Below, piece after piece: positions 1-7,312 of a stretch of 13,157 nucleotides of DNA (its first letter is position 1; each line of letters begins with the position of its first letter). Origin of the DNA: Isotricha intestinalis (taxonomy: Eukaryota; Ciliophora; Litostomatea; Vestibuliferida; Isotrichidae); the NCBI GenBank assembly GCA_023807065.1, contig JAJJLU010004425.1, forward strand, positions 1-13,157. The letters run 5' to 3'. The position numbers and the translations under genes are program-made. The notes under the pieces were generated by a model. The model saw only the letters and a list, made by a program, of their open reading frames with translations, ran no database searches and had not been told where the DNA came from.

Positions 1-117
1 TATGAATTATTAATCTTATTTAAGTAATATTTGAATTTTTAATATAATTTTATTCTGTGAATACATTTATAAAATTGAAAAAAATATCTTTTTTGATGTA
101 AAAAAAATAAAAAAAAG
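1..117 (+). repeat. 3' tail repeat, copy 1 (J/ankyrin/ART gene downstream flank)
   Basis: This stretch is nearly identical to 7196-7311, and its first part also matches about 3480-3530. In both of those places it directly follows the C-terminal end of an ADP-ribosyltransferase-like gene. It is therefore most likely the 3' flank of a third copy of that gene, whose coding part lies left of the window. The match to the 7.2 kb copy ends at the AAAAAAGAT run, after which this copy enters a TA microsatellite and the other enters phage DNA. Confidence 0.8.
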
Positions 118-135
118 ATATATATATATATATAT
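118..135. repeat. (AT)9 microsatellite
   Basis: Eighteen bases of uninterrupted AT dinucleotide lie at the right edge of the 3' tail repeat. Slippage-prone tracts of this kind are common between genes in AT-rich genomes; no function is inferred. Confidence 0.9.
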
Positions 136-155
136 CTAAAACAATAATTAATAGA

Positions 156-296
156 ATGGGAGTATGTGATTCATCAAACAATAAATCAAACAATACATTT
201 GAGCCTCCAGCACAGACGTATTACCCGGAAGAAAATTTACCTAATAAAACAATTCCAAAATATCCGATTTGTGATTCTTTCAAATTTTTTTTATGA
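156..296 (+). CDS. Small ORF with MGVC lipidation-type N terminus
   Basis: A 46-residue ORF starts at ATG 156 and ends at TGA 294-296. It is too short for most ORF finders. The N terminus MGVCDSSNNKS has Gly2, Cys4 and Ser6/7, which resembles a dual N-myristoylation/palmitoylation signal of peripheral membrane proteins. The body is hydrophilic and rich in Asn, Pro and Tyr (EPPAQTYYPEENLPN), with base and codon use less AT-biased than the surrounding DNA. The C-terminal FKFFL runs into AT-rich sequence and may be where a longer gene is broken, so this could be the first piece of a larger membrane-anchored protein. It ends in TGA and has no in-frame TAA or TAG. The family is not recognised. Confidence 0.5.
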   Translation: MGVCDSSNNKSNNTFEPPAQTYYPEENLPNKTIPKYPICDSFKFFL

Positions 297-374
297 TTTA
301 AATTCAAAATATTAATTTTCTGTTTAATTGATATAAATAAAAATATAAATTATAATTTAACCAATTTATTGAAG

Positions 375-1632
375 AAATATTTTATTATTAAGATTTACAA
401 TATCTATTCCATTATTTTCATTCCCTATAATCCAACTCTCATTAATTTTTTATTTTTTTCATTGTTACCTTCAATATTATTATTACTTTCTTCATTATCT
501 TCAAAATTTTTTTGTCAAATTTTTCTTCTTCAAAATAAATAATTCTAACTTACCTATGATTAAATCTTCTACAAATAAATTTCTTCTAACATTTTTACAT
601 CATCAACACTATCAAAAAGAACATAAATATTTTCCATTCCAGCAACATCATTTTCTTCAACATCTTTCCTAGCATAAAAATTTCATTCACTTTCCCATAT
701 TTTTCACATTCTAAATCTTCTGAAATTTCTTTAAAGAATAACACTTTAATAAAAAAAGTAATTTTTTCTCCTTTTATAGGCGCATTCATAATCCCATCAA
801 TTAAAATAGAAGTAACTGTATTACTTAATAAATTATCATCTCCCATTTTCATTAAACTTGATAAATTTTATTTCTTCCAACTTTTAAAGGTTTTCCCATT
901 ACATTAACACCATTTAAAACAAAACCTAAATTCGCTTCTTCAGGACTTCTAAATTCAACAAAAGCATAATGACCATCTTCACTTATCCACGCAGAAATAA
1001 TAGGTTCTCCTGGAGCAAATCCTTCTGGTTTTACAGAGAGACTTGTATTATTTAAAAGCTGTACTAAAGTTTGTTATGTTAAACCTGGTGAATGATTTCC
1101 TATATATAATTTACTATCTGTTTTATATGCTGTTGATAGAAGTACTAAAGATTGTACTAAGTTAGGATTAGGAAATTGAGGAAAGAGAGGTATTATTGCT
1201 TTTTGATTTGAAGCTGTTGTGTAAATGTTGGTAATGTTTCAGGGAAGATTACTTGAGGTGGAGGTTGGATTTAATAAAGATGGATTTGATGGAGCGTCTG
1301 AAAAACCTATTTGAATTTATAATTTTACTTGATGTATTTTTTGACATGATTTTGATGGATATTTGTTATGGTGACGACGATGAGATTTATGATGACGGGA
1401 ATGAGAGTGATGATGACTTGAATTTGAATAACGTGGAGCTATTTTTATATGAATTATATAATTTATTATACCTTCTATAGGATGAATGAAGGGAACAAGA
1501 ATGATGATGTCTACGTGATCTTTCTCTATATCTATCACGACTTCTATCTTTATCTCTATATCTATCTATTTCTCTTCTTTCTCTTTCTCTTCTTTCGAAA
1601 TCTCTCTGTCTTTCATGATTCCGACTTTCCAT
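375..1632 (-). pseudogene. U2AF large subunit-like splicing factor, frameshifted (copy 1)
   Basis: U2AF large subunits bind the 3' splice-site polypyrimidine tract in the nucleus. From the start at 1632 the protein opens with an Arg/Glu/Asp/Ser-rich RS-like region (MESRNHERQRDFERRERERR), then a proline-rich linker (PPPQVIFPETLPTFTQ, about 1215-1260). One RRM follows at about 1130-850, with RNP2-like KLYIGNHSPGLT, a central AWISEDG and RNP1-like GHYAFVEFRSPEEA. A C-terminal RRM at about 760-400 resembles a U2AF homology motif: CEKYGKVNEIFM, NDVAGMENIYVLF, then Arg-Arg-Phe in the position of the UHM RxF motif. No second RNA-binding RRM is visible between them. TAA occurs in frame at 1074-1076 (GLT-TAA-QTL) and near 555 (NHR-TAA-VRII), both readable as Gln. 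Frame changes near 1390, 1220, 860, 650 and 570 break it. It may be a real gene with sequence errors rather than a pseudogene. Confidence 0.75.
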
Positions 1633-1842
1633 TAAAAAAATATAAGGAAATTATTTATTTTAAAAATAAATAAAAATTGATTTAAATTCCTTAAAAAAAA
1701 TTTGACAAAAAAAATGAAAAATTAAAAACAAATCAAAACAATATCCTCTCCTCACAAAAATTACTTTCACATGAGAAAGAATTATTCCATTTGAAAAAAA
1801 TGAAATTCTATTTTCATTTTTTTCTTGATTTGAAATAATTAG
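1633..1842 (-). repeat. U2AF-like gene 5' flank, duplicated
   Basis: This is the upstream flank of U2AF copy 1. Parts recur at about 2935-3055 and 5300-5432, including AAATTTGACAAAAAA, ATATCCTCTC and TTTTCTTGATTTGAAAT. The flank travelled with the gene in the duplications and so probably holds its promoter and 5' UTR. The similarity to the 5.4 kb copy ends near 1842, where ankyrin-coding sequence begins. No separate gene is seen here. Confidence 0.65.
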
Positions 1843-1851
1843 AAGTTGCTT

Positions 1852-2190
1852 TTTTAATATATGTGAATTTTTTATTAAAAAACGGATCAAAAGTAAATGA
1901 ACCTTAAAAAGATGAAAGTACTTCATTACTTGGAACAGTGTTTTATAATCAAGAATTTATTGTTCAATTACTTCTTGAATATAGAGCTAATATATCAATA
2001 AAGAATAGATTCGGTGTTTAGAATCATGTGATGCAAGATCAAAATGAATAAGAGATAATATATTAAATAGTAAAAAGACAAATTTCAATTTTATCAAATT
2101 ATTAATAAATAAGAAATTAATAAAATATAAAGGTCAAATAATAGAGACGAAAATAATGATAAGTGAGAATGTTTTTCTTTATAATATAAA
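1852..2190 (+). pseudogene. Ankyrin-repeat fragment of J/ankyrin/ART gene (copy B, 5' part)
   Basis: With TAA/TAG read as Gln, one frame gives the end of one ankyrin repeat (NFLLKNGSKVNE) and most of the next (TSLLGTVFYNQEFIVQLLLE, then YRANISIKNRFGV). This matches the ankyrin pattern T-x-L-H-x-A, I-V-x-L-L-L-E-x-G-A, with His and the usual Gly replaced. A linker follows (KLLINKKLIKYKGQ, SENVFLYNIK) that is closely similar to 6500-6610 of copy A, where it immediately precedes the ART-like domain. The fragment is thus the middle of the same multidomain family whose C-terminal part resumes at 3070. The J-like N terminus and earlier ankyrin repeats are missing. In-frame TAA or TAG occurs at several codons, for example NEP-TAA-KDE and FGV-TAG-NHV. 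Confidence 0.7.
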
Positions 2191-2295
2191 ATAAAAAAAA
2201 TAAGATTTTAAAATTGACAAAAGCAAATTTTTCTAATTGATGATGATATTGATATTAAAATCAAAATTCTGTTAAACAATTAAAAGAATTTTATA

Positions 2296-2553
2296 ATGGA
2301 AATGCTTGTCAAGTTTTATGAATCAAATCCTCATTATTAAGAATGTTAAAGTTTTTAGTCTTCAATTCTTATTCAAGGATTAGAAAATACTATTATTGAA
2401 TATGAGATAAAAATTTCTGAATTATAAATTATTTTGAAGATTGAAATAAAGGAATATTAACTGGATAACAAGTTTATGAATTTGATTTATTTTTTGATTT
2501 TGAATATTTTTTTTAGTGATGATTTTTATAAAAAAATTTTAATTAATAAGTGA
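2296..2553 (+). CDS. Hypothetical coiled-coil ORF (TAA/TAG as Gln)
   Basis: When TAA and TAG are read as Gln and TGA as stop, an 85-residue frame opens at ATG 2296 and closes at TGA 2551-2553. Its most structured part (SILIQGLENTIIEYEIKISE) has heptad-like hydrophobic spacing typical of coiled coils, followed by a Phe/Ile/Leu-rich end. An upstream frame (DDDIDIKNQNSVKQLKEFYN, about 2235-2300) may be the same protein, shifted by one base near 2315. It sits in the stretch that separates the two halves of ART-like copy B. The family is not recognised, and under the standard code no useful ORF exists here. It may be a fragment of a larger gene. Confidence 0.35.
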
Positions 2554-2663
2554 TTAAAGGCCAATTAACATTAATTTTATATATGATTTTGATTTTTTAA
2601 TATTAATGTTTTTAATATTTTTAGTTCTTTCAAATTTTTAAATTTTTTTTTTAGAATTTATTT

Positions 2664-3055
2664 AAAATCATTAACACCATTTAAAACAAAAATCTAAATT
2701 CTTCTTCTGGACCCATCTTCACTTATTCAAGCAGAAATGATTGAGTAAATCCTTCTGGTTTTACAGAGAGAATTATATTATTTAAAAGCCGGATTTGATA
2801 GAGTGTCTGAAAAACCTCTTTGAATTTGAAATTTTACTGGAGTTGTTTTTTGAGATGATATTTATTTTGATGGAGGTGAAGACGATGAGATTTATGATGA
2901 CGGGAATGAGAATGATGATTATGTCTACTTTCCATTAAAAAAAAATATAGAAATTATTTGTTTTTAAAAATAAATAAATTTAAAAAAATTGATAAATTCC
3001 CTTAAAAAAAATTTGACAAAAAATGAAAAAATTAATCAAATAAAAACAATCAAAA
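2664..3055 (-). pseudogene. U2AF-like gene, truncated copy 2
   Basis: The stretch matches copy 1 in separate blocks joined with deletions. 2664-2790 corresponds to about 890-1060 (the RRM, with the AFVEFRSPEEA part shortened), 2790-2905 to about 1284-1410 (linker and His-rich region), and 2925-3055 to about 1505-1735 (N terminus and 5' flank). Most of the RRM, the UHM and most of the RS region are gone, so no functional protein is possible. It lies in antisense orientation between the ankyrin and ART parts of copy B, which suggests it was inserted there. Confidence 0.8.
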
Positions 3056-3069
3056 TATAATGTATTATA

Positions 3070-3459
3070 ACAGGTTTTCAAATTGGGAAAAAGCAATTTT
3101 TGTGAATCCTAGTGTTTTTTATGTTGGAAATATTTGTTATTCTGAAAGAATAATTTCTAGTAAAGAATGATATTCTGTTATAATTGAAGTTAGAGTTAAA
3201 TTTAATTGTTATACTTCTCAAGATTCTACTGTTTTAAAATGTGTTAAAATTGAAGGAGAACCTAGTAAAATTGAATATAGAATTGAAGTTAAAGAGAAAC
3301 TCTAATATTATTATGAGAATTGAATATGAAAAAAATGTTGTTGTTACTTCTGTTTTATTTACTAAAACTGAATTTTTAGAAAATATAAAAAACTATTATG
3401 AAGGAGATATTTATGTTAATTCTAATGAAGAAAGAAAAATTTTTATGACTTATAAATAA
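3070..3459 (+). pseudogene. ADP-ribosyltransferase-like domain, C-terminal part (copy B)
   Basis: The frame reads NWEKAIFVNPSVFYVGN, YSERIISSKE, YSVIIEVRVK, GEPSKIEYRIEVK and KNVVVTSVLFTKTEFLENIK, ending EERKIFMTYK. It matches 6770-7142 of copy A throughout. The family carries an HGT-type domain of the PARP/ART-like fold, preceded by ankyrin repeats and a J-like domain. In copy B the HGT-containing N-terminal half of the domain is absent. An Arg codon present in copy A (KER-YSV) is TGA here (about 3168), and one base is gained near 3298 (KVKE to NSNII). The protein cannot be active without the HGT segment. The ankyrin and linker part of the same copy lies at 1852-2190. Confidence 0.75.
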
Positions 3460-3530
3460 GGATTTTTTTAGTTAATAATCTGAATTAATAATCTTATTTA
3501 AGTAATATTTTAATTTTAAATATATTTTTC
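3460..3530 (+). repeat. 3' tail repeat, copy 2
   Basis: The flank after ART copy B contains TTATTTAAGTAATATTT followed by an A/T-rich stretch, as at 1-60 and 7196-7250. The similarity fades near 3525, earlier than in the other two copies. It is the probable 3' UTR and terminator region of the gene family. Confidence 0.75.
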
Positions 3531-3533
3531 TAA

Positions 3534-3950
3534 TCAAAAATATAATAATTTAAAATCATTATATATAAGAATAATATCATAATAAAGATAAGTTGAACAA
3601 TCAATTTGAATTGTTTGAACTTTATATTTTTCTTTTGAAATACAAGGATTTGAATTTGATGAAAATTCTATATAATTAATAGGGCATTTTTCAAAATATA
3701 AAAGATTACCATTTGAATCAGTTCCACATAAATTTAAATCCAAAATTTTTTATTGTCAAAATCTTCAAAATAATCAATTTGTCCCCTTTCCACATAAAAT
3801 TGTTTTCCTTTTCAAATAAATTAAGCTTCATTTTCAGGTGATTTACTTAAAGATAATTTTTCACTATTAGATTCTGTTTTAATTGAAATAATTGATTTTT
3901 TTTCACAATTATTATAAAAATCTTTGAATAATCCATCATTATACACTTTT
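3534..3950 (-). pseudogene. Fragment of cysteine-containing, possibly extracellular protein
   Basis: From about 3950 downward the frame reads VYNDGLFKDFYNNCEKKS, SLSKSPENEA, KGKQFYVERGQIDYFEDFDN and then, after a one-base shift near 3750, LDLNLCGTDSNGNLLYFEKC and PINYIEF, with two further Cys in NPCISKEKY and IQIDCSTYLYYD. The spaced Cys and the CPIN motif recall ectodomains of large ciliate transmembrane proteins, but no membrane segment or signal peptide is included and the family call is weak. One TAA (NEA-TAA-FI) and one TGA (3812-3814, FI-TGA-KGKQFY) interrupt the frame; the first fits Gln. Both ends are cut off by AT-rich sequence. Confidence 0.4.
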
Positions 3951-4416
3951 ATTTAAATAAAGATGTTATTTTAAGGATTAAACACATTAAAAGTGTTAAA
4001 GAAAGTATAAATATAGTAAAGAAAGTAGAAATATTTCAGGATTTTTATTCATTGATTATAAAAAATCTTTAACTATTTATATAAAAAAAAACCTTTTTTT
4101 TAAAAAAAAAAAAAAATTTATTTAATTAATATTTTTTTTTAATAAAGTAAATAATTAAAGATAATTATCATATTTAAAAATTAAATAATTTCAAATTTAT
4201 CATTTTGATTATTAAATAAAAATTATATTAATAACTTAATTTAAATAAATTTTCTTTAATTTAAATTAATACAAAAATTAAATTTTAAAATGATTAAAAA
4301 ATTTATTTGTTTAATAAATTAAACAAAATAATTTTGAATATATTATAATCTTAATGAAGGTATTTAAAAAAAATTAAAAATAAAAAATAGAAATATAAAA
4401 AACTTTTGAATACATA
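3951..4416. other. AT-rich stretch without a convincing gene
   Basis: About 470 bases of very high A+T with long poly-A and poly-T runs (about 4082-4140). A weak open frame exists at 3960-4080 if TAA is read as Gln (SVKESINIVKKVEIFQDFYS), but nothing else supports it. No RNA gene or repeat is seen apart from a short AGTA-type near-repeat at 4000-4035. Confidence 0.6.
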
Positions 4417-4672
4417 TCATATAAAAACATTTAAAGAAACTCAGCAGACCAATATCAAAAAGATGTAGAAAGAAGAGAAAAACAATTTCATCAAATGATG
4501 TTTGAAGAACAAAGAAAAAAGGAAGAATTTTATGAGAAAATGCTTTCTTAATTTAAAGAAGATGCTGCAAAAAGAGAAGAAGAATTAGAAAAAAAAAATA
4601 AAGAAATGATTAAAGCTTTAGAAAACAAAAAAAAGATATTGAAAAACAAATTCAAATTGAAACTCAATATCT
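4417..4672 (+). pseudogene. Coiled-coil C-terminal fragment (GTPase-associated type)
   Basis: The frame reads ADQYQKDVERREKQFHQMMF, EEQRKKEEFYEKML, S-TAA-FKEDAAKREEELEKK and NKEMIKALEN, and continues after a missing base near 4630 as KDIEKQIQIETQY. This is a highly charged, Glu/Lys/Gln-rich, heptad-patterned coiled coil. The TAA at 4549-4551 fits Gln in the coil. Coils of this type follow the G domain in AIG1/GIMAP-like GTPases, and a GTPase fragment does adjoin it on the other strand, so the two may derive from one gene by an inversion. No start codon is chosen because the fragment appears to begin within a gene. Confidence 0.6.
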
Positions 4673-4908
4673 TCAAATCTTCTTCCACTTAAACAATACC
4701 AAATACAATGTACAAATTTATCTGGATCACCATTTATTTCTTGTTCTTTAATAAAAGAAGTTATATCTTTAAATACTTCTTCAATTCCATAATTTTTATT
4801 TTTTTCAATTCCTCTTGAATCAGCTAAACGAATGTATTTAAAATTAGAAGATCCATAATATTTTGGTTTACCCATTGTACAATAAGGATTGGGATTAAAA
4901 AAAATAAA
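4665..4908 (-). pseudogene. AIG1/GIMAP-like GTPase fragment
   Basis: The protein segment reads GKPKYYGSSNFKYIRLADSR and GIEKNKNYGIEEVFKDITSF, then IKEQEINGDPDKFVHCIWYC and LSGRRFEDIE. Known GTPases of the AIG1/TRAFAC kind carry a G3 motif of the form hhhD-x-x-G; here IRLADSRGIE fits it with Asp and Gly at the right spacing. The IWYCLSGRRFE strand matches the region after switch II. The P-loop (G1) and the guanine-specificity motif (G4) are not in the window, so only the core between them survives. An open frame extends upstream of the Met at 4875 (NPNPYCT), so that Met is probably internal. At 4665-4672 the frame meets the coiled coil of the opposite strand. Confidence 0.65.
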
Positions 4909-4984
4909 ATTCGAATAATTTGTAATTTATATAAATTAATTAATATATAAATATAATTAACTGTAAAAGAAAATAAAACATTTC

Positions 4985-5300
4985 TTATAATTTAATTAAC
5001 ATTTACAATATCTATTCCATTATTTTCATCAATCCAACTCTCATTAATTTTATTTTTTTCATTATTACCTTCAATATTATTATTACTTTCTTCATTATCT
5101 TCAAAATTTTTTTTGTCAAATTTTTCTTCTTCACAATAAATAATTCTAACTAACCTATCATTAAATCTTCTAAATTTCTTCTAACATTTTTACATCATCA
5201 ATACTATAAAAAAGAACATAAGTATTTCCCATTCCAGCAACATCATTTTCTTCAAAATCTTTCCTAGGCATAAAAATTTCATTAACTTTCCTTCATATTC
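4985..5300 (-). pseudogene. U2AF-like UHM fragment (copy 3)
   Basis: This copy preserves the C-terminal domain better than copy 1 does: GKVNEIFMPRKDFEENDVAG, then MGNTYVLFYSIDDVKMLEE, the RRF motif, NDRLVRIIYCEEEKFDKKNF and an acidic Asn-rich tail ending SWIDENNGIDIVNVN. The Arg-x-Phe loop and the aromatic YVLF strand are those expected of a UHM, the protein-binding RRM of U2AF-type factors. It has frame damage only around 5165-5180. Copy 1 has TAA where this copy has TTA (R-L-V), showing independent drift. Its 5' side joins directly to the 5' flank repeat, so RS and RRM1 are deleted. Confidence 0.8.
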
Positions 5301-5432
5301 TAAATAATAAATAAAAAAAAAATTTGACAAAAAAATGAAAAAATTCAAATCAAATAAATAAATATCCTCTCGTAAATAAAATTACTTAATGAAATTCGAT
5401 TTTCATTTGTTTCTTGATTTGAAATCATTGAA
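5300..5432 (-). repeat. U2AF-like 5' flank, copy 3
   Basis: The stretch corresponds to about 1660-1842 of the U2AF copy 1 flank, with the same order of short blocks: AAATTTGACAAAA, ATATCCTCTC, then GAAATTC followed by TTTTCTTGATTTGAAAT-like sequence. The gene between this flank and the UHM fragment has been removed. The similarity ends near 5432. Confidence 0.7.
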
Positions 5433-5479
5433 GGTAAAAAAGATAATAAAAAATAAACATTATTACAAAACCAAACTAA

Positions 5480-6011
5480 TTGAATATTACTTATTATTAA
5501 AGATAATTATTATCATAATAAAAAAAGAAATATCATTAAATCGATTAGATATAATTTCATCAAATAACAAATCTAATTTTTTTTCTTTAAAATTATTAAT
5601 ATTTCCTTTATCTTTTAAATCTCGATATAATCTCCAATTATCATATATTTTTAAAATATTATTTAAAGTATTATATAAATTAGGTAAATTTTCACTAATA
5701 CTATTAAATGAAAATTAAAATCTTTGATTACCACTTTTACATTTAAGAAAAATGGATTTTGTTGTTCTTTTTATTTTATTTTCAAATTCTCATTCTGAGA
5801 AATCTTCTATTATATCATAACTTAAATTTCTTTCTGGTTAGTTAATTAAATGTAAATTTGAAAATGTTCTTATATCTCCATTATTTGCTTTACTATCTTC
5901 TATATAATTTATTGTGTCAAAAGATTCTTCTCCTTTTCTTAATTTTAATGTATTTTTTATTCCATCATATCTTTCTTCTCTATCTTGCCAAATAAAATTT
6001 TCATCTGACAT
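5480..6011 (-). pseudogene. BBS5-like BBSome subunit, N-terminal half
   Basis: BBS5 is a PH-like (DM16) repeat subunit of the BBSome, which moves membrane proteins in cilia. From ATG 6011 the frame reads MSDENFIWQDREERYDGIKN, LKLRKGEESFDTINYIEDSK and ANNGDIRTFSNLHLIN. This resembles the BBS5 order of a WEDRD-type start, a RPGE-type turn and a conserved EDTKGNNGD-type segment. KSIFLKCKSGNQRF, FSFNSISENLPNLYNTLN and NWRLYRDLKDKGN then correspond to the rest of the first PH-like unit. TAA at 5715-5717 (QRF-TAA-FSF) and at about 5840 (LIN-TAA-PER) fit Gln; TGA at 5790-5792 would stop it. Only about half the usual 340-residue length is present, and the end grades into unrelated AT-rich sequence. 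Confidence 0.65.
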
Positions 6012-6225
6012 TTTTTTTATTTTTTTTTTATTTTTTTAAGACAACTTTATTTTAATTTAAGTATAAAAAATTTTATGAAAATTATTAAGTAAATTATATT
6101 CTTTATTTTTTCTTTGAAAATTGATAAAAAATATTTATTATTTTATTGATTTTTAATTCAAAAAAAATAAGAATAAAAATAAAATTAAATAAAAAAATCA
6201 CTATTTTATCTTTAAAAAAAAAAAA
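6012..6225. other. AT-rich divergent intergenic region
   Basis: Some 210 bases with long A and T runs separate the start of the BBS5-like gene (minus) from the J/ART-like gene (plus). A bidirectional promoter would lie here. No motif is specific enough to call. Confidence 0.5.
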
Positions 6226-7142
6226 TTATTTAGCAAAGATAGGGAAAACAAGATATATTCTAATTATTCAAAGATAGGGATTTTTATTATCAAAATTTTA
6301 ACAAAAAGAAATCTATGATTCCAGAACAATTAAATCATATGAAACATTAGGAGTGACTCCTCAATCTTCATATGGAGAATGTCAATCTGCTTTTGCAAGT
6401 TTAATAAATAGACCAAGTAGAAAGGTAAGAATTGAGGCAAGTTTAGCATATGATATATTATGTAATTCAAATAAATAAATAAAAAAATTTTATAAAGTCA
6501 AAAAAAAAGATCTAATAAATAAGAAATTAGTGATAATCAAATATAAAAATCAAACAACAGGGAAAAAAACAAAGAGAAGTGAGAATGTTTTACTTATAAT
6601 ATAAAATATATAAAAGAAAATTGGGAAATAGGATTTCATGGGACAAAATATCATGTATTAGAATCCATAATGAAAAATGGATTATTACCATCAGGAACAA
6701 AAATAAATGGAACAGAGATAAAACCACCATCACATCATATACCATTAAACACAAAAGTAGCAGGATATCAAAATTGGCGATTTTTATAAGTCCAAGTATT
6801 TTTTATGCTGGACATGATGCTTATTCTGAGAGAATAAATTCTAGTAAAGAAAGATATTCTGTTATATTGAAGTTAGAGTTAAACCTAAGTCTTATACTTC
6901 TCATGATTCTACTGTTTTAAAATATGTTAATATTGAAGGAGAACCTTGGTAAAGTTGAATATAGAATTGAGGTTAAAGATAACTCTGATATTATTATGAG
7001 GGTTGGATCTGAAAAAAATGTTGTTGTTACTGCTATTTTATTTGCTAAAACTGAATTTTTAGAAAATATAAAAAACTATTATGAAGGAGATATTTATGTT
7101 AATTCTGATGAAGAAAGAAAACTTTTTATGACTTATGAATAA
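6226..7142 (+). pseudogene. J-like / ADP-ribosyltransferase-like protein lacking ankyrin repeats (copy A)
   Basis: The N-terminal frame (TAA/TAG as Gln) reads IYDSRTIKSYETLGVTPQSS, then GECQSAFASLIN, RPSRKVRIEASLAYDILC. This is J-domain-like, with the usual HPD loop replaced by RPSRK. It joins at KVKKKD directly to a linker (LINKKLVIIKYKN) and the ART-like domain: FHGTKYHVLESIMKNGLLPS, AIFISPSIFYAGHDAYSERI, YSVI, VRVKPKSYTSHDSTVLKY, VEYRIEVKDNSDIIMRV and YYEGDIYVNSDEER. The HGT motif and the later Y-S-E segment are those used by PARP/ART-fold enzymes, but catalysis is not proven. I recall the family as J-like, then ankyrin, then ART-like; the ankyrin part is absent here but present in copy B. 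Frameshifts occur near 6779, 6864 and 6948. Confidence 0.7.
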
Positions 7143-7312
7143 GAATTATTTAATTTTTTATTTTTTAAAATTAGGTTTTTTTTAGACTTAATAATATGAA
7201 TTATTAAGCTTATTTAAGTAATATTTGAATTTTTAATATAATTTTATTCTATGAATTCATTTATAAAATCGCAAAAAAAATCTTTTTTGATAAAAAAAAA
7301 ATAAAAAAAGAT
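7143..7312 (+). repeat. 3' tail repeat, copy 3
   Basis: The downstream flank of copy A matches 1-117 over about 115 bases (7196-7311) with only a few differences. It ends at AAAAAAGAT, exactly where phage-like sequence begins. It is the most complete copy joined to its gene and probably contains the 3' UTR. Confidence 0.8.

Noticed and set aside
118..135. AT microsatellite as telomere or replication origin.
   Set aside because: It is a simple dinucleotide run with no G-rich telomeric repeat and no supporting context.
1253..1538. Open frames on both strands here (plus 1253-1480; minus 1317-1538 as an independent gene).
   Set aside because: The plus frame is a shadow of the His/Arg/Ser-rich part of the U2AF-like gene. 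The minus frame 1317-1538 is a shifted continuation of that same gene, not a separate one.
5389..5718. Plus-strand 109-residue open frame.
   Set aside because: It is antisense to the U2AF flank repeat and the BBS5-like fragment, and its translation is a low-complexity Ile/Lys/Leu mix without family features.
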